Shown here one piece after another: positions 21,790-32,699 of a stretch of 64,000 nt of DNA. The notes below the pieces were generated by a model. That model saw only the letters and a list, made by a program, of their open reading frames with translations. It was not told where the DNA came from and made no database searches. The position numbers and the translations under genes are program-made. The stretch's first letter is position 1. Each line of letters opens with the position of its first letter. Origin of the DNA: Muricea muricata (lineage: Eukaryota > Cnidaria > Anthozoa > Malacalcyonacea > Plexauridae); assembly GCA_963855995.1 (NCBI GenBank), contig OY979723.1:4376884-4440883 (forward strand). The letters run 5' to 3'.

Positions 21790-22935
21790 TGCCTTCAAGC
21801 AGCTCACTTATCAAGTTGAATCCGAGAATTGATGAATCCAGTGTAATTCGTTCTAATGGGCGTCTCAAGCTTGCAGAACAGTTACCTTACGAAGTACGCC
21901 ATCCCGTCATACTTCCGAGGGGACATTGGGTTACAAAATTAATTGTCAAGCATTACCACGAGAGAGCAAACCATAACGCAGGAGTGAACTTTATTCTATC
22001 CCAAATTAGTGAGAAGTATTGGATAATCGCAGCTAGAGACGAAATTCGTGATTGGGAAAAGGAAGGCAACTTTTGTAAACGAAGACGCAGCAGACCCGTC
22101 AACCAAATCATGGCACCTTTACCAAAGGTTAGGCTCCGTTTCACGTACTGCGCCTTTGATCAGTGTGGTATAGACTACGCTGGGCCATTCACTACCATCC
22201 AAGGACGTGGACGTCGACAGCAGAAGAGATGGTTATGCGTGTTTACATGCTTGTCGGTTCGTCCTGTTCATCTGGAAAACGGGCGGCGGCTATGGATACT
22301 GATGCATTTTTAAACGCATTTTCTCGTTTCACGAGTCGAAGAGGGGTCCCGAAAGAGTTCGTAAGCGATAACGGAACCAATTTTGTTGGCGCAGTGAACG
22401 AATTGAAGGAGGTTTTCAATCAATTGGACCAAGAAAAGATAAAGCGTAGGACATCAGCACAAAGATTAAAGTGGCTGTTCAGCCCTCCAGCAGGCCCGCA
22501 TTTCAATGGAGTACATGAAATCTTAGTTAAAGCTGCGAAGAAGGCAATATACGCAGTTCTTAGCAACGGTGTAGTTGCGGAATTAATTACAATCTTCACT
22601 GAAATGAAAGGATTGTTGAATTCAAGACCGTTGATGTATTTATCTGCTGATGTTCGTGACATAGTTCCCTTTATCCCAAACCATTTCTTACTAGGCAAAG
22701 ATGGCTCAAGGAATATTTACCAATGTTAACCGCCAGACCAAAATGGTATGATGCTGAAAAGAATTTAAAAATCGGTGCCGTCGTATTGCTTGTGCAGTCA
22801 GGATTACCACGGAGAAACTGGCCGCTGGGACGAATTGTTAATGTTTTCCCTGGGAAAGACGAACATACAAGAGTAGCGAAAGTGCAGTGTGGAGAGAAAA
22901 GACATTTTTGAGACCTATACATAAACTGGTTCCGT
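21790..22935 (+). pseudogene. BEL/Pao integrase, broken
   Basis: The His-Cys domain is at 21880-22090 (VKHYHERANHNAG, and FCKRRR where one Cys of CxxC is left). The catalytic core shows all three acidic residues: GIDYAGPF (22170), VSDNGTNFVGA (22360) and PPAGPHFNGVHE (22490-22520). MKGLLNSRPL and NHFLLGKDGS follow, and then a chromodomain-like tail, LPRRNWPLGRIVNVFPGKDE, at 22800-22865. Frame changes occur near 22260 and 22720. A G-rich polypurine tract at 22991-23007 directly precedes an LTR, as expected for the 3' end of a BEL element. The rest of this element is on the opposite strand at 23830-26479. Confidence 0.88.
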
Positions 22936-23007
22936 TGGACATTTGACATTTTGTTTGGTTTATTCACACTGTGGGTGGTTACCTCAGCGTAGGAAGGGGG
23001 GGGGGGG

Positions 23008-23230
23008 TGCTGAGAAGCATAGACTCCATTTAGATACATTAACATTATTCATGCTAATTGCGATTAGATATCCATAACCAAGCAAAAAGACTGGGTCTAG
23101 AGCGTGGTCGAAGGAAAAGAAAAACATAGTTTTCAGATTTTAGAGGATTTATATAGTAATTTTTAGTGGTTTATAATAAATAAATTACTTGTTTTGACGT
23201 ATTAAAGTCGTTAATAGGGTCTAGTTAACA
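23008..23230 (+). repeat. BEL/Pao 3' LTR
   Basis: It starts TGCTGAGAAG directly after the polypurine tract and ends GTCTAGTTAACA, 223 bp. It is about 90% identical by eye to the inverted copy at 26249-26479. The five bases after it, GGTGT (23231-23235), match the five bases that precede the other LTR in element orientation. Confidence 0.9.
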
Positions 23231-23235
23231 GGTGT

Positions 23236-23830
23236 CCTAAAAAAATAACCTTAACCCAAAGTATTTGATATGATTGAGTGACTCCGACTTGGACTACCGT
23301 CCACCAGTAGAAAAGTTGGTCGTCAGATTTTAAGACACAATAAAGGGTATGGGGTAAAATTGTCTGTGGGTCATTACTGGAGAAATTTATCGACCACTGA
23401 CGGCCCTTAGGGGTCCAATTCTCACGGGCTCGAGCAACCATCTAAATTGCTCAATGCAATTTAAAGTGCATCAGTGTTTTTATTTTGTAAGGAGCGGTAA
23501 TAAAGTGGCCCATACCTCATCCCTGGGAAGCTATAGATACCATCATAGCCACAACTGATGCTACCTCCCTAATATTAATATATTTTCTCAAGGCAAGCCT
23601 GAATAAGCGTCGCACTTTAGGATGGAGTCATATGGACCTCTATTGTCACAGAGTTTATTAAAACATGCTTGCTGAGAGGGCACAAGGGATGACTTATCAC
23701 ATGTGAACCCCAAATCGGTTATCATGGCAATGGCCGCATTTAGCTCAAGTGCTTCCTTTGAGTCTGCAATGAGAATAATAGCACCATTATAGGCAAGAAG
23801 TAAAATTCTTTTGCACAAAGCTCTTCCATG
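23236..23830 (-). pseudogene. DIRS reverse transcriptase fragment
   Basis: On the minus strand, 23830 to about 23590 gives RILLLAYNGAIILIADSKEA, ITDLGFTCDKSSLVPSQQA and ISKCDAYSGLP-like sequence, the DIRS reverse transcriptase with the catalytic DD lost (AYNGA in place of AYMDD). Degenerate continuation (REVASVVAMMVSIAS, then WSINFSSNDPQTIL) runs to 23236. Its RNase H and recombinase continue on the plus strand from 26485. It abuts BEL sequence at about 23830 in mid-domain. Confidence 0.75.
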
Positions 23831-26230
23831 GAGCACTGATTTGGTATCTCTCATCTACGATTTGCAAAGAGTTCTCGAATTTTTGCAGCGCTAATTTGTC
23901 TTCTGTTAGAACCCTCCCACAAGCTTTATCTGTTCCAATATTTTCTACTTCCCAGAAATTTCGTATCGGGCGATCAATACTGCAGCAGTCGGACAGTCCG
24001 TTCTCCAAATTTTTGCTTCTTGTAAATAGTGATCCTGAAAGAAAGGATCTTGTGCGGTACTCGGTGTTCTTGTCTGGAGGACCAATGCATGTCTAACCAA
24101 GTGGAACAAGGCGAGCTACTGGCCCTCCTGGAGGGCCTTGGAAATCAACAATCGAAACATGGATTTCCGGATCGTCCACGCCTATTAATAATCAGCAAAC
24201 CCATCTTCACTTGGAATCGGAAAATTGCATTGGGGAATGTGGCCAATTCTTTTGTTGGTAACTCCAGTCCACGACTCGGTAACTTCCAGTAACTGCTTTT
24301 GTGCAGGTTTGAACATCGATGGTTTTCGTAAATTGCTGGTCAACACTCTCCATTTCGATTTGTAGTAGCATTGATTTAAAGGTTTCTACATTTAATACTC
24401 GTACTTGCACGGTCTGCCATGTTGTTTTCAATCCAAAAAGTTCTGCAACTTTTTCATTCATAAATGACTCATTTGAGGCGTCATGTAATATCGGATTAAC
24501 TTAATTACACCTTTTCCCCATTGCTTTTTACCCAAACCGGAACAGTTCTCAAGGAGAATGTCCCAGGATTTACTTTGGATTCACATGACGTCATTGTAAG
24601 GTTTGTCAAACCATCTGCCCCCCTCCGTGGGGAATCTGATTTCTCATCAGGAAGAACAGGACGAGGCTTCCTGTTATGATCTGAATCATGCAACGAGTGA
24701 TGGTGAGTGAGCTGGCACCCACCAACAACACCCTAACGACTACGATTTCAGTGCTTTCCGCGGTACTCAACGGACAAACAATAGAAGCAAAGGCATTTTT
24801 CTTTCGCGACCTTCCAACGGTCCCCGACATTGATCTGTTGAAGCTTTTGACAATTCCATATTCCATGGTTCTCCTGTCCACAGAAAACACAAGGTGGCTT
24901 CTTTTTTCGACCATCTGAATCTCTCATACGACTTTGGGAATGATCTTCTCCATCTTTTCCTGTACAAAATACTCTTGGTTTCCTTTCATCAAACTTTCGT
25001 CTAGAGAATCTTTGCTCAGGGGGTGGTTTGTCATCAAGCCCATGAGACATTGCTTTGGCTTCAACCCTAATTGCTAATTCTTCTTTCAACCAATCTAATA
25101 AACTAGCAACGGCAGCATCTTTGTCTTCCACACTTAACTATAGACTGTAACACTCTAGGTTTCGTGCTGGCAATTTCTTGACCAATCGATTGTGCAACGT
25201 GCGTTCGCCAAGCTCCGCGTGTCGGTTTTCTGCCTTGAGCTTCACAACTGTGACCCTCACCAAGTCAGCAAATCTTTCAAAATTCTTCACGTCATTGTAC
25301 CGCATTTCTAATAAATTCTTTATATTCTGGAGCCGAAGTCCCCAAGCCACGATTCGCTTCGTGAGCTCGACCAACTAAACTTTGCTGTAATCTTGCCATT
25401 TTGAGATTTACGGGCTCATTTGAAGCATCTACTAAACTCTGAAACAGACTCCAAAACTCCTCAAATCAGTTGTTCTTTATTCCCGTCAAAGCTTGGAACT
25501 CGCAATGGTTTTAAGTGGCGATTAATGGCTGGTGTCCTTTCATGCTGTTGGGCTGGGGTTGGGACTTGATGACTAAAACTTGTATTTGATACAGGATTCT
25601 CCTGTTGGTTACTTGGGATTCCAGTGTTGTTACTGCTAGGCAAGTCAAGGGTGTTAGACCCCTGCATGGCAGTTGGTGATACGTGACTTGGTTCAGTAAA
25701 AATGTCATCTTCCAGTGGCGATGTGGCTGATTGAACACTGGATTTGCTCTGTCCCAATAATGCTGGTGAGGCCACTAATATCGCTTGGGCACTGTCTATT
25801 GTCTGCTTTATATCTAACTGTAAATTGTCTGACTCTTGCATGACTTCTTTGTACATTTTTATATCATTTAATTGTAGATATAGACCACTTAATTCATCCA
25901 TAACCATTTGTGTTTCCTCTAATATTTCCCACAATTCGTTTACACAATTTTCGATTTCAACATTATTATAACCGTCCTTATTAATACTGCACACTTTTTG
26001 TAAATAATGTTTAAGTTTAGTCACCTTAGTTCTCCTGGTTCTTTTCTCTCTTAATTTCACAAGCATCTCCGCATGCTGCTTCGATGAACTAGCCTGACTA
26101 TCATCCATACTTTCTCCCAAGCTATTTATGTTACTGTTCACAACGGTACTATTCGTATTTTCTTCGTTGTTTCCTTCTGTTTCCTCCATTGTATATTCTG
26201 TTTTAAAACTGTCCTTTCTCTTCCTCAAGT
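23830..26230 (-). pseudogene. BEL/Pao gag, protease and start of reverse transcriptase
   Basis: From the ATG at 26228 a 255-codon ORF (26228-25461) encodes gag: Asn/Ser-rich start, Lys/Arg-rich helix, coiled coil, then LKPLRVPSFDGNKEQ (DUF1759 start). It continues broken through 25374-25138 and 25131-24748, with a CCHC knuckle (CVFCGQENHGIWNC) and a second one (CFYCLSVEYRGKH). The protease region at 24700-24200 has SLRTVPVWVKSNGEKV and HDASNESFMNEKVAELFG, the BEL-type aspartate site. The RT leader at 24008-23855 has NFWEVENIG, LALQKFENSLQIVDERYQIS and APWKS. The polymerase core and RNase H are missing. The strand is opposite to the integrase at 21790-22935. Confidence 0.88.
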
Positions 26231-26248
26231 CCTAGCAGGATCGCCAAA
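26231..26248 (-). other. Primer-binding site of the BEL element
   Basis: Directly inside the 5' LTR the minus strand reads TTTGGCGATCCTGCTAGG. TGG within three bases of the LTR end is the usual primer-binding-site signature; the matching tRNA was not determined. Confidence 0.5.
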
Positions 26249-26479
26249 TGTTAACTAGACCCAATTAACGACTTTAATACGTCAAAATAAGTAATTTCTT
26301 TATTATAAACCACTAAAAATTACTATATAAATCCTCGAAAATCTGAAAAGTATGTTTTTCACTTTTTCTTTTCCTTCGATCACGCTCTCGACCCAGTCTT
26401 TTTGCTCAGTTATGAATATCTAATCGCAATTAGCATAAATAATGTTAATGTATCTAAATGAAGTCTATGCATCTCAAAA
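26249..26479 (-). repeat. BEL/Pao 5' LTR
   Basis: Inverted copy of the LTR at 23008-23230, 231 bp, with TGTTAACTAGACCC at its plus-strand left edge. It is preceded (in element orientation) by GGTGT, seen on the plus strand as acacc at 26480-26484. Confidence 0.9.
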
Positions 26480-26484
26480 ACACC

Positions 26485-28200
26485 AGTCGCTCTGCGAGAA
26501 CATGCATTCAGCCTTCATTGAGGCTCCCCTCAGACATTCTGGCTGCTGAGGCTTATATTAAGAATGGATGGTCCCCACTCTCGACAATGTAACAATATCA
26601 CAAGAGAAATACTGCTTTGGTGTAAAGCGCAGAGTTTAACCTTGTTGTAGCTCATTTGCATGGGACATTGAATATAGAGCCAGACAAGGCCAGTCGTGTA
26701 TTTAATGAAGACATAGTGTGGTCTTTAGATAGAGGTAAACATAGCCAACCAGTAGTAGTTTGGGGCAAGCCATCCATTGGTTATTCTCCATCAATATTAA
26801 ATTACAAATTGATACCATATGTAGCTTGTAAGCCTGATCCAGGTGCTTCAGTAATAGCTGCATTCAAATTGAGCTAGTTTGATTATTCACTCAGAATCAT
26901 TCTTATACTGTTTCGCACCTTTAAGTTTTTGATTGGCAAGGTACTGCAGGAAATTCATATGGAGAAGGCAAGGGCAATACAAGTTGTCCCCAGGCTGGAC
27001 AAGCCTGTTCTGGTGCCCTGTGCTATTCAAAGTGCTGGACGCACCACCATGCCACATACGGCATCAGACAAAGCCACCAACTGAGACAGTGGCGGATCCA
27101 GGGTAAGTCAAAATAAATTATATTAGCTCAATTTTAAATTCAAAATAACTTTATAACAATCCAACCAATGAAGCTGCTTTGAAGATATTTTAAAATGTAA
27201 ATATATCCTAGAATGAGCTGTGGTTTTTTGACTTACGCTAGATCCGCCACTGAACTGAGACTATCAAGACTTCACAGGTGAAGCACAAAACATTATTATT
27301 AATTCTTGGCGTCACTCATCTAGACAACAATATTCAGCTTATTTTGTTCCTTTGGTGAAGTTTTGTATGTACAACAATGTAAACATTATATCGCTCTCAG
27401 TTCAGGATGCTCTTATTTTCCTCACTAAACACTCTCAACGTTTGGGATACAGTGCAATGGCATCTAACCGTAGTGCGTTATCAACCATCATCACTCTGGA
27501 TGAATATAAACTAGGCGATCATTCTCTGGTGTCCAAGATTCTGACCGGCCTACTTAATCACAAATCGGTTTTACCTCGATTTGTAGAGACTTGGCACCCA
27601 AATTGTCCTACATTACATTGTCAATTTGCCAAATAACGAGGTCTAAATCTAAAGCTAGTCATGTTGCTGACAACAGCTCATCCTGATCAACATCATCAAA
27701 TCATCATCAAATCATCAGATCTTCATGATCAACAGCTCATCCTTATGTTGCTAGTATAAGCTCAAATAACTCACACCATTCAAAGCGGTAACCATTGAAA
27801 CTATGCTACGGAAACCAGACTCTTATGTCTTCAAAATAGAGTCCTTATTGAAAGAAACCTCTGGTGCTGGTTGATAGCACACTTAAACCTATTAATTTCT
27901 AAGTTTAGGAAGTTAAATCAGCTATTGCTGTGTTATGCTAAGCCTCATGGAGAAAGAAATCATGAAAGCAGAAGGTGCAAATGTTGAAGTTTTCAAACCT
28001 CACAGTACCAGAAGCGCAGCGACCTCTGCATCTAAAGTTACTGGTGACCCTATTGAAGAAATGTTTAAGACAGCAGGGTGGAGAACTTCGCCAATTTTTG
28101 AAAAATTAACCATAACAATGAAGTTATTGATATTGTTTATCGTGTTAAATAGCCCTACTTATTTGGTAGTCATCGCTGTAAAGTCCCACTGATTTCCGAG
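26485..28200 (+). pseudogene. DIRS RNase H and tyrosine recombinase
   Basis: 26590-26640 gives NITREILLWCKAQSLTLL. Then 26656-26877 has LNIEPDKASRVFNEDIVWSL and PYVACKPDPGASVIAAFKLS, the DIRS RNase H end. After an inserted MITE (27087-27252), the recombinase N-terminus is at 27260-27636 (IILNSWRHSSRQQYSAYFVP, SAMASNRSALSTIITLD). Its catalytic part is at 27935-28192: FKPHSTRSAATSASKVTGDP with the Arg, and MFKTAGWRTSPIFEK. The Tyr nucleophile is not in the expected place, so the enzyme is broken. DIRS elements integrate by this recombinase and not by an integrase. Confidence 0.85.
27087..27252. mobile_element. hAT-type MITE, copy 1 (166 bp)
   Basis: Ends CAGTGGCGGATCCAG and its complement ctagatccgccactg, with GTAAGTCAAAATAAATT just inside. 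It is flanked by a perfect 8-bp duplication AACTGAGA (27079-27086 and 27253-27260). Inserted within the DIRS recombinase region. The second copy is at 50046-50248. Confidence 0.93.
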
Positions 28201-30552
28201 TGAATGCTAGGAAAGAAAAACGAGGCTTAATTGTAAGTCGAAGTTTGTTTTAGATTCTGCCGAAGCATTTATTTTCTAATAATTTATATTCTTGAAAGTA
28301 ATATCAAATTTTTACTAACAGATTTAATATTTACCAACACTAAAATAATTGAAAAATCAAAAAACTGCTCACTAATACTTTTTTAAGAGTCTAATAGTAT
28401 GAATAGATCGAATTCGTACGTTAATTAACCATCTAACAAAAGCTTCGAAAGATCTATTAATATTTTTAACTAATCATATATCTTGTTGCTTCACAATATA
28501 ATGGTACGTACGTGAATGTAATGTCATCATCATTCACTTCTTGATGATGACTGTATATAGTTTAGTCGAATATGTTATCGATTTTCGGAGTATCTATTTA
28601 GTGGCTCCCGTAACATTCTGTTAGCTACGTCTCGATTCTTTTGAGAAGCCAAATAAACAACTAGAGATCGTGTCTCACCGGGATATCCAAACAGCTGTAT
28701 TGTTATTCTAAATATCTCACGCTTCTCGTATATATAACTTTTGCCATACAACTATATAGGCCATAATAACGTTTGCCGCTATTCCCGCAAATCATGTAGT
28801 CAATCTATGATGCATTTTGGTCTCGTATATATCATGGATCTTGCAATGAAGATTTTAGATTTATAAACGACAACCGTTTCTTATTTAACTGCAATTATAT
28901 ATACATGAAGTAGACACTTACCTATTTAGAAAACGATTTAATGAAGTTAAACATACGTTTGACTAATTTTAAACTGATTTCTTTCTTCAATAGATATTAC
29001 AGCAGCGTATTACAATATTTACCTGCTTGCAAAATTTGCAAGATATTCCGAGTCTGTTTTTCAATCGAATCTTCTTTGATATGTTCTTAGTTGTTGGCCA
29101 CCTGCAGCATTTTTAATGAGACCGCGTAACTAAAACACAAAGTGTTTATGCAACGAGAGAGCTCAATTAAGTGTTTGTAATATTAAAACGGGATATGCAA
29201 TTGATACAGAAAACCTGTAAGAAGATTAAGCGAACAAAATAAATTTGTTGTTTGTTGACATATTAGAATTTTTAGCACATTACGCAACTAAAAACGCACT
29301 GTACTAATTGTTTGGTACAATAGTGGAGCTCGAAATTCCCTGTTATATATAAGAAAAACAAACTGCAAATCGCTTTTTTAGAACATATAATAACGCATTC
29401 AAATTTAGGTATACCATATATTTATACAGTTGAACGATATTGTATGAAGCTTTTTAAAGCTATAGCAATTACTTTAACCACTGACTATAATTCTTTTGGT
29501 AGCGATGTAATGAAGCGCAAAAGACGTTTGAACTAAATCGTAGCTCGCAAACGTACAGTATAGCGACTCGGAATATCATAGCATGTTTCTTCCATGTTAG
29601 GTCAGCGGAGATTCAAACTCCAAGGTGTTGTTCGTGACTACATTGTTCTAATATATTGTAAGTCACCCATCGTGTAAGTCACCATTACGCTTCGCACTTT
29701 ACATTTTACACAAAATGTATATTACTCCCTCATTTAATTCAACTATGTATAGTGGAGAGCACATCTATTGTTGGATTTTTACATGTTTACTTTCCATGTT
29801 ATAATTTGAAAACATTTTATCTTTACGTTTCACAACTTGGGCCTCAATTTCACAGATTTAGGTGCCGTTAAATCTGTAAGAATATTATTCAGATAGGTTT
29901 TGTAACTCCTGGAAAGTAACTTAAACATACTCTATAATTGGGACCTCTCTTAGCCCTTTTCTCTTAGCCCTTTTTTAGTTTAGACCTTTTTTCCTACCGT
30001 TAAAAGTTTGACCTACTTTCTTCGCAAGGTTTCAACCTTCAGTATTTTATGAAATAAAATTCCTGACTTTTTAGACTATTTTGCGCATTGTGGATTATAA
30101 TTAACTCCACCGCGTTTAACTTTGCTAGCATTTGTTGAGGTTGAATCTACTTGTAATTTGTCTAAATTCTTTGAAAAGCTAGGTTTGTCACCGAGTTATT
30201 TCGCTAGATCTATATCTAAGAATACTATGCCGCAAAAATTGCGGAAACAAAAAGCCAAAACTTTTGGCAGAAAAAAAACTAAAGAAGCAAAATAGAATAT
30301 CGTAAGACTTTCAAAGGACTTTAAATGCAATGTTTACTTTTTTCCCGCCAAAACGCGCAAACAAAAAAACCCAAGCCAAACCAAGTCGCTATGATGGATC
30401 GAAAAACCAAAAACTCAAGAGCATCTGCTAAATTTCAATCAACAAAACGAGTAAATTTAAAAAAGAGACACGCGGGTCTAAGAGTGGCTGCTAAAAATTA
30501 CAATACAGGAGATATCGTACATCGCAAAATCATTCGGAGATCAAAACAATTT
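28201..30552. other. No gene recognised
   Basis: 2.3 kb of AT-rich DNA without convincing ORFs, splice-consistent exons or repeats. A Lys/Arg-rich ORF at 30325-30591 (88 codons) has no recognisable domain and is probably chance. Confidence 0.5.
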
Positions 30553-31489
30553 TGTTACGAAACAAGTGACAAGCGAAATTGCAAGGTGTAATTGGCATAT
30601 CTCACGCGTAAGTCACGCAACACTTCCGCCATTTTGATTCTGTAGAAAATATGAGCCCGAAATTCTACTGCTGTTCATATCACAGATTGCACGCGAAAAA
30701 CAATAGCGTTTCCCTGTCTTCTGGCTAGTCCATGGAGAAATCAACCTGGCGATCTAGTTTCGAAATTAATAAAACTGATCGGCTCGTGGTTTTCAACAGG
30801 GGGCGATTTTACGAAAAGTGAAGAGTGGTACCCACCGGATAGGGATTTTCTCAAACTTCGTTCAGCAACTGGTAAAACATATTAAAGTTCAGCATTTTCG
30901 AATTGAGCAAAAAACAATCATAACAATTAGAAGTGTGAATATATCTATTTACTCTTATGAAGTTTTGTGCCGTAAATAATTAAGAAACAAAGCAATGAGA
31001 CTGATAAAGCGCCTTACATTATTAAGTTTGTTTGCATCGAAGTGTCATCTAAATTATATTATCATATCCAAACTAGTTCTGTGAAGAGATTCATATACAA
31101 TATAGAATGTTAAAACTAGTTCTGTGAAGAGATCCATATACAATATAGAATGTTAATAAAAGCAGCCAAAGAACTTCACTCTCATCGTGATCCAGTCATA
31201 CCTGCAGGATGTTGGATGAACGCGAATGAATCTTGCTGTGATAGTATAGCCGTAATGTTCTGGTGGACAATAGTGTTTGCGTCACGGTTTCCCTGGAATA
31301 TGTACCTACAAAGCCAAAGGGGGGAAAAGCAGCAAAGGCATTATTTATGTTGGTATAAACCTGTTTATGTGGGATGTGCTACATTTGCTTGACATGCCTT
31401 CAAACCTGTCTCGAAATTTTGTTACGAGACAAGCGGCAAGCGAAATTGCAAGGTCAAACATATTTCACGCATAAGTCACGCAACATTTT
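30553..31489. repeat. Pair of about 70-bp diverged direct repeats
   Basis: The repeat at about 30553-30625 (tgttacgaaacaagtgacaa, gcgaaattgcaaggt, tcacgcgtaagtcacgcaac) is repeated at about 31418-31486 with around 75-80% identity by eye. The two copies bracket the broken discoidin exon at 31153-31305. Confidence 0.6.
31070..31155. repeat. 43-bp tandem duplication
   Basis: Two adjacent units starting aactagttctgtgaagaga and ending caatatagaatgtta differ at one base (ttcat against tccat). The second unit touches the stop codon of the minus-strand discoidin exon. Confidence 0.9.
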
Positions 31490-32172
31490 TGTTGCATGAA
31501 GCATTACACGAAGTAGAATCAGACTCTATTGTTCGTCACGATTTTCGCAGGGCTTCGACGCATTTTTCGCCTTTGCACAGCGTAACATTCCTCTTGCAAC
31601 AGGTCTCGCAATATTTTTCTGCCGTGCAGCCAATGAAAACTCGCTGTTTGAAAATAGTTCGTAGCCTCCACTCCAATATCAAGACAATTGCGAGACCAGA
31701 AAAGTTGCAAAATGTAGCATCCCTGCTCATGCAACTACAATTATAAACAACAACTACAACTGGTCGTTGCGAGAGGTAATTTTTCTTTGTAAACGAAGCT
31801 TACATAGTGTGTGTTGTTAATCCGATACACAGTTCATCCTTTACCTTACCTCAAGTACTCCCCCAGCTTTATAACCATGAAAATTCTGTCCATCGTTGCT
31901 GAAGGAAATCGTGTAACTCGTAACATGCTGATCGTTGTCTTGTCGTCCCTGAGTACTTATTGCTGTAATGAAGGCTGGTCGTTCAAAATTTACTTGCAGC
32001 CATTGATTTAGATCGAGTGTGGGTGGTGCCCATGCTCCCTTTCTTACATCCCATATTGTTTTCAAGTTCAACCGTGCATTGCGTGCTCGGACCAGGTTAT
32101 CATAATGCCTTGATGATGTGATTTGATGATCGCGAACTTGATCATTCTCCATTCCTAGAGTATTTACACAAT
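31153..32172 (-). pseudogene. F5/8 type C (discoidin) exon pair, frameshifted
   Basis: Exon 31850-32172 (phase 1 to 0, acceptor TTTATTAG, donor GAG/GTAAGG) encodes CVNTLGMENDQVRDHQITSS, NQWLQVNFERPAFITAISTQ, YTISFSNDGQNFHGYKAGGV, the first two-thirds of a discoidin domain. The matching last exon is 31153-31305 (acceptor TTTGTAG) with GNRDANTIVHQNITA and, in another frame, RFIRVHPTS, DWITMRVKFFGC and a stop. Compared with the intact sister exon at 52856-52999, it has a 4-base insertion just after the acceptor and a second frame change near 31230, so the domain cannot be completed. No PAN exon was found upstream; a LINE occupies 32700-34693. Discoidin domains bind cell-surface lipids or carbohydrate. 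Confidence 0.82.
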
Positions 32173-32699
32173 CTAATAAAAGTAAAAGAAATGTGATCCG
32201 AGAATGATGTGTGATCCGAGTATCTATAGCATTTCTTACATCCATTGAAACTACGTCGGTACAAGCATCAGCAACAAAATTATGGAAGTTGGGCAAATTG
32301 CGGACCGCCAAACACATTGCCGATGCATTTTAAATGCAAAGAGTGGGATATAATCGTTGCGAAAGATAACACGAACTTCGTGATCTAAAACTATCTATTT
32401 TGTCCGGTTTTTTGTGTTCAATATCAAAAGCACTAATATTTGATTGACAATTTAGTAAGTACATTAAGTTGGGTTTTGGAAACTTGAATCGGTACCTGAT
32501 CGCAATTTCATATTGTGTTTGTTCCAAAACGACATTAAAGTGGGCTCTCGTTGCTGTTTTATTCGTTTATGTATATACATTCATGACATCTGAATTATGT
32601 CATCAGATTGTGTGTGCACCAGGGCGCTTCCTGGTGTGCACCGATGAAAGTATACATACGAGTGTCCGCGTATCATAACTTGAAAAGAAAATCAGTTAT

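Noticed and set aside
30325-30591. Lys/Arg-rich 88-codon ORF
   Set aside because: Composition follows A-rich DNA; no domain, no splice context.
31150-31392. Plus-strand ORF at the discoidin exon
   Set aside because: It is the antisense shadow of the minus-strand discoidin exon; the same holds for 52847-53029.
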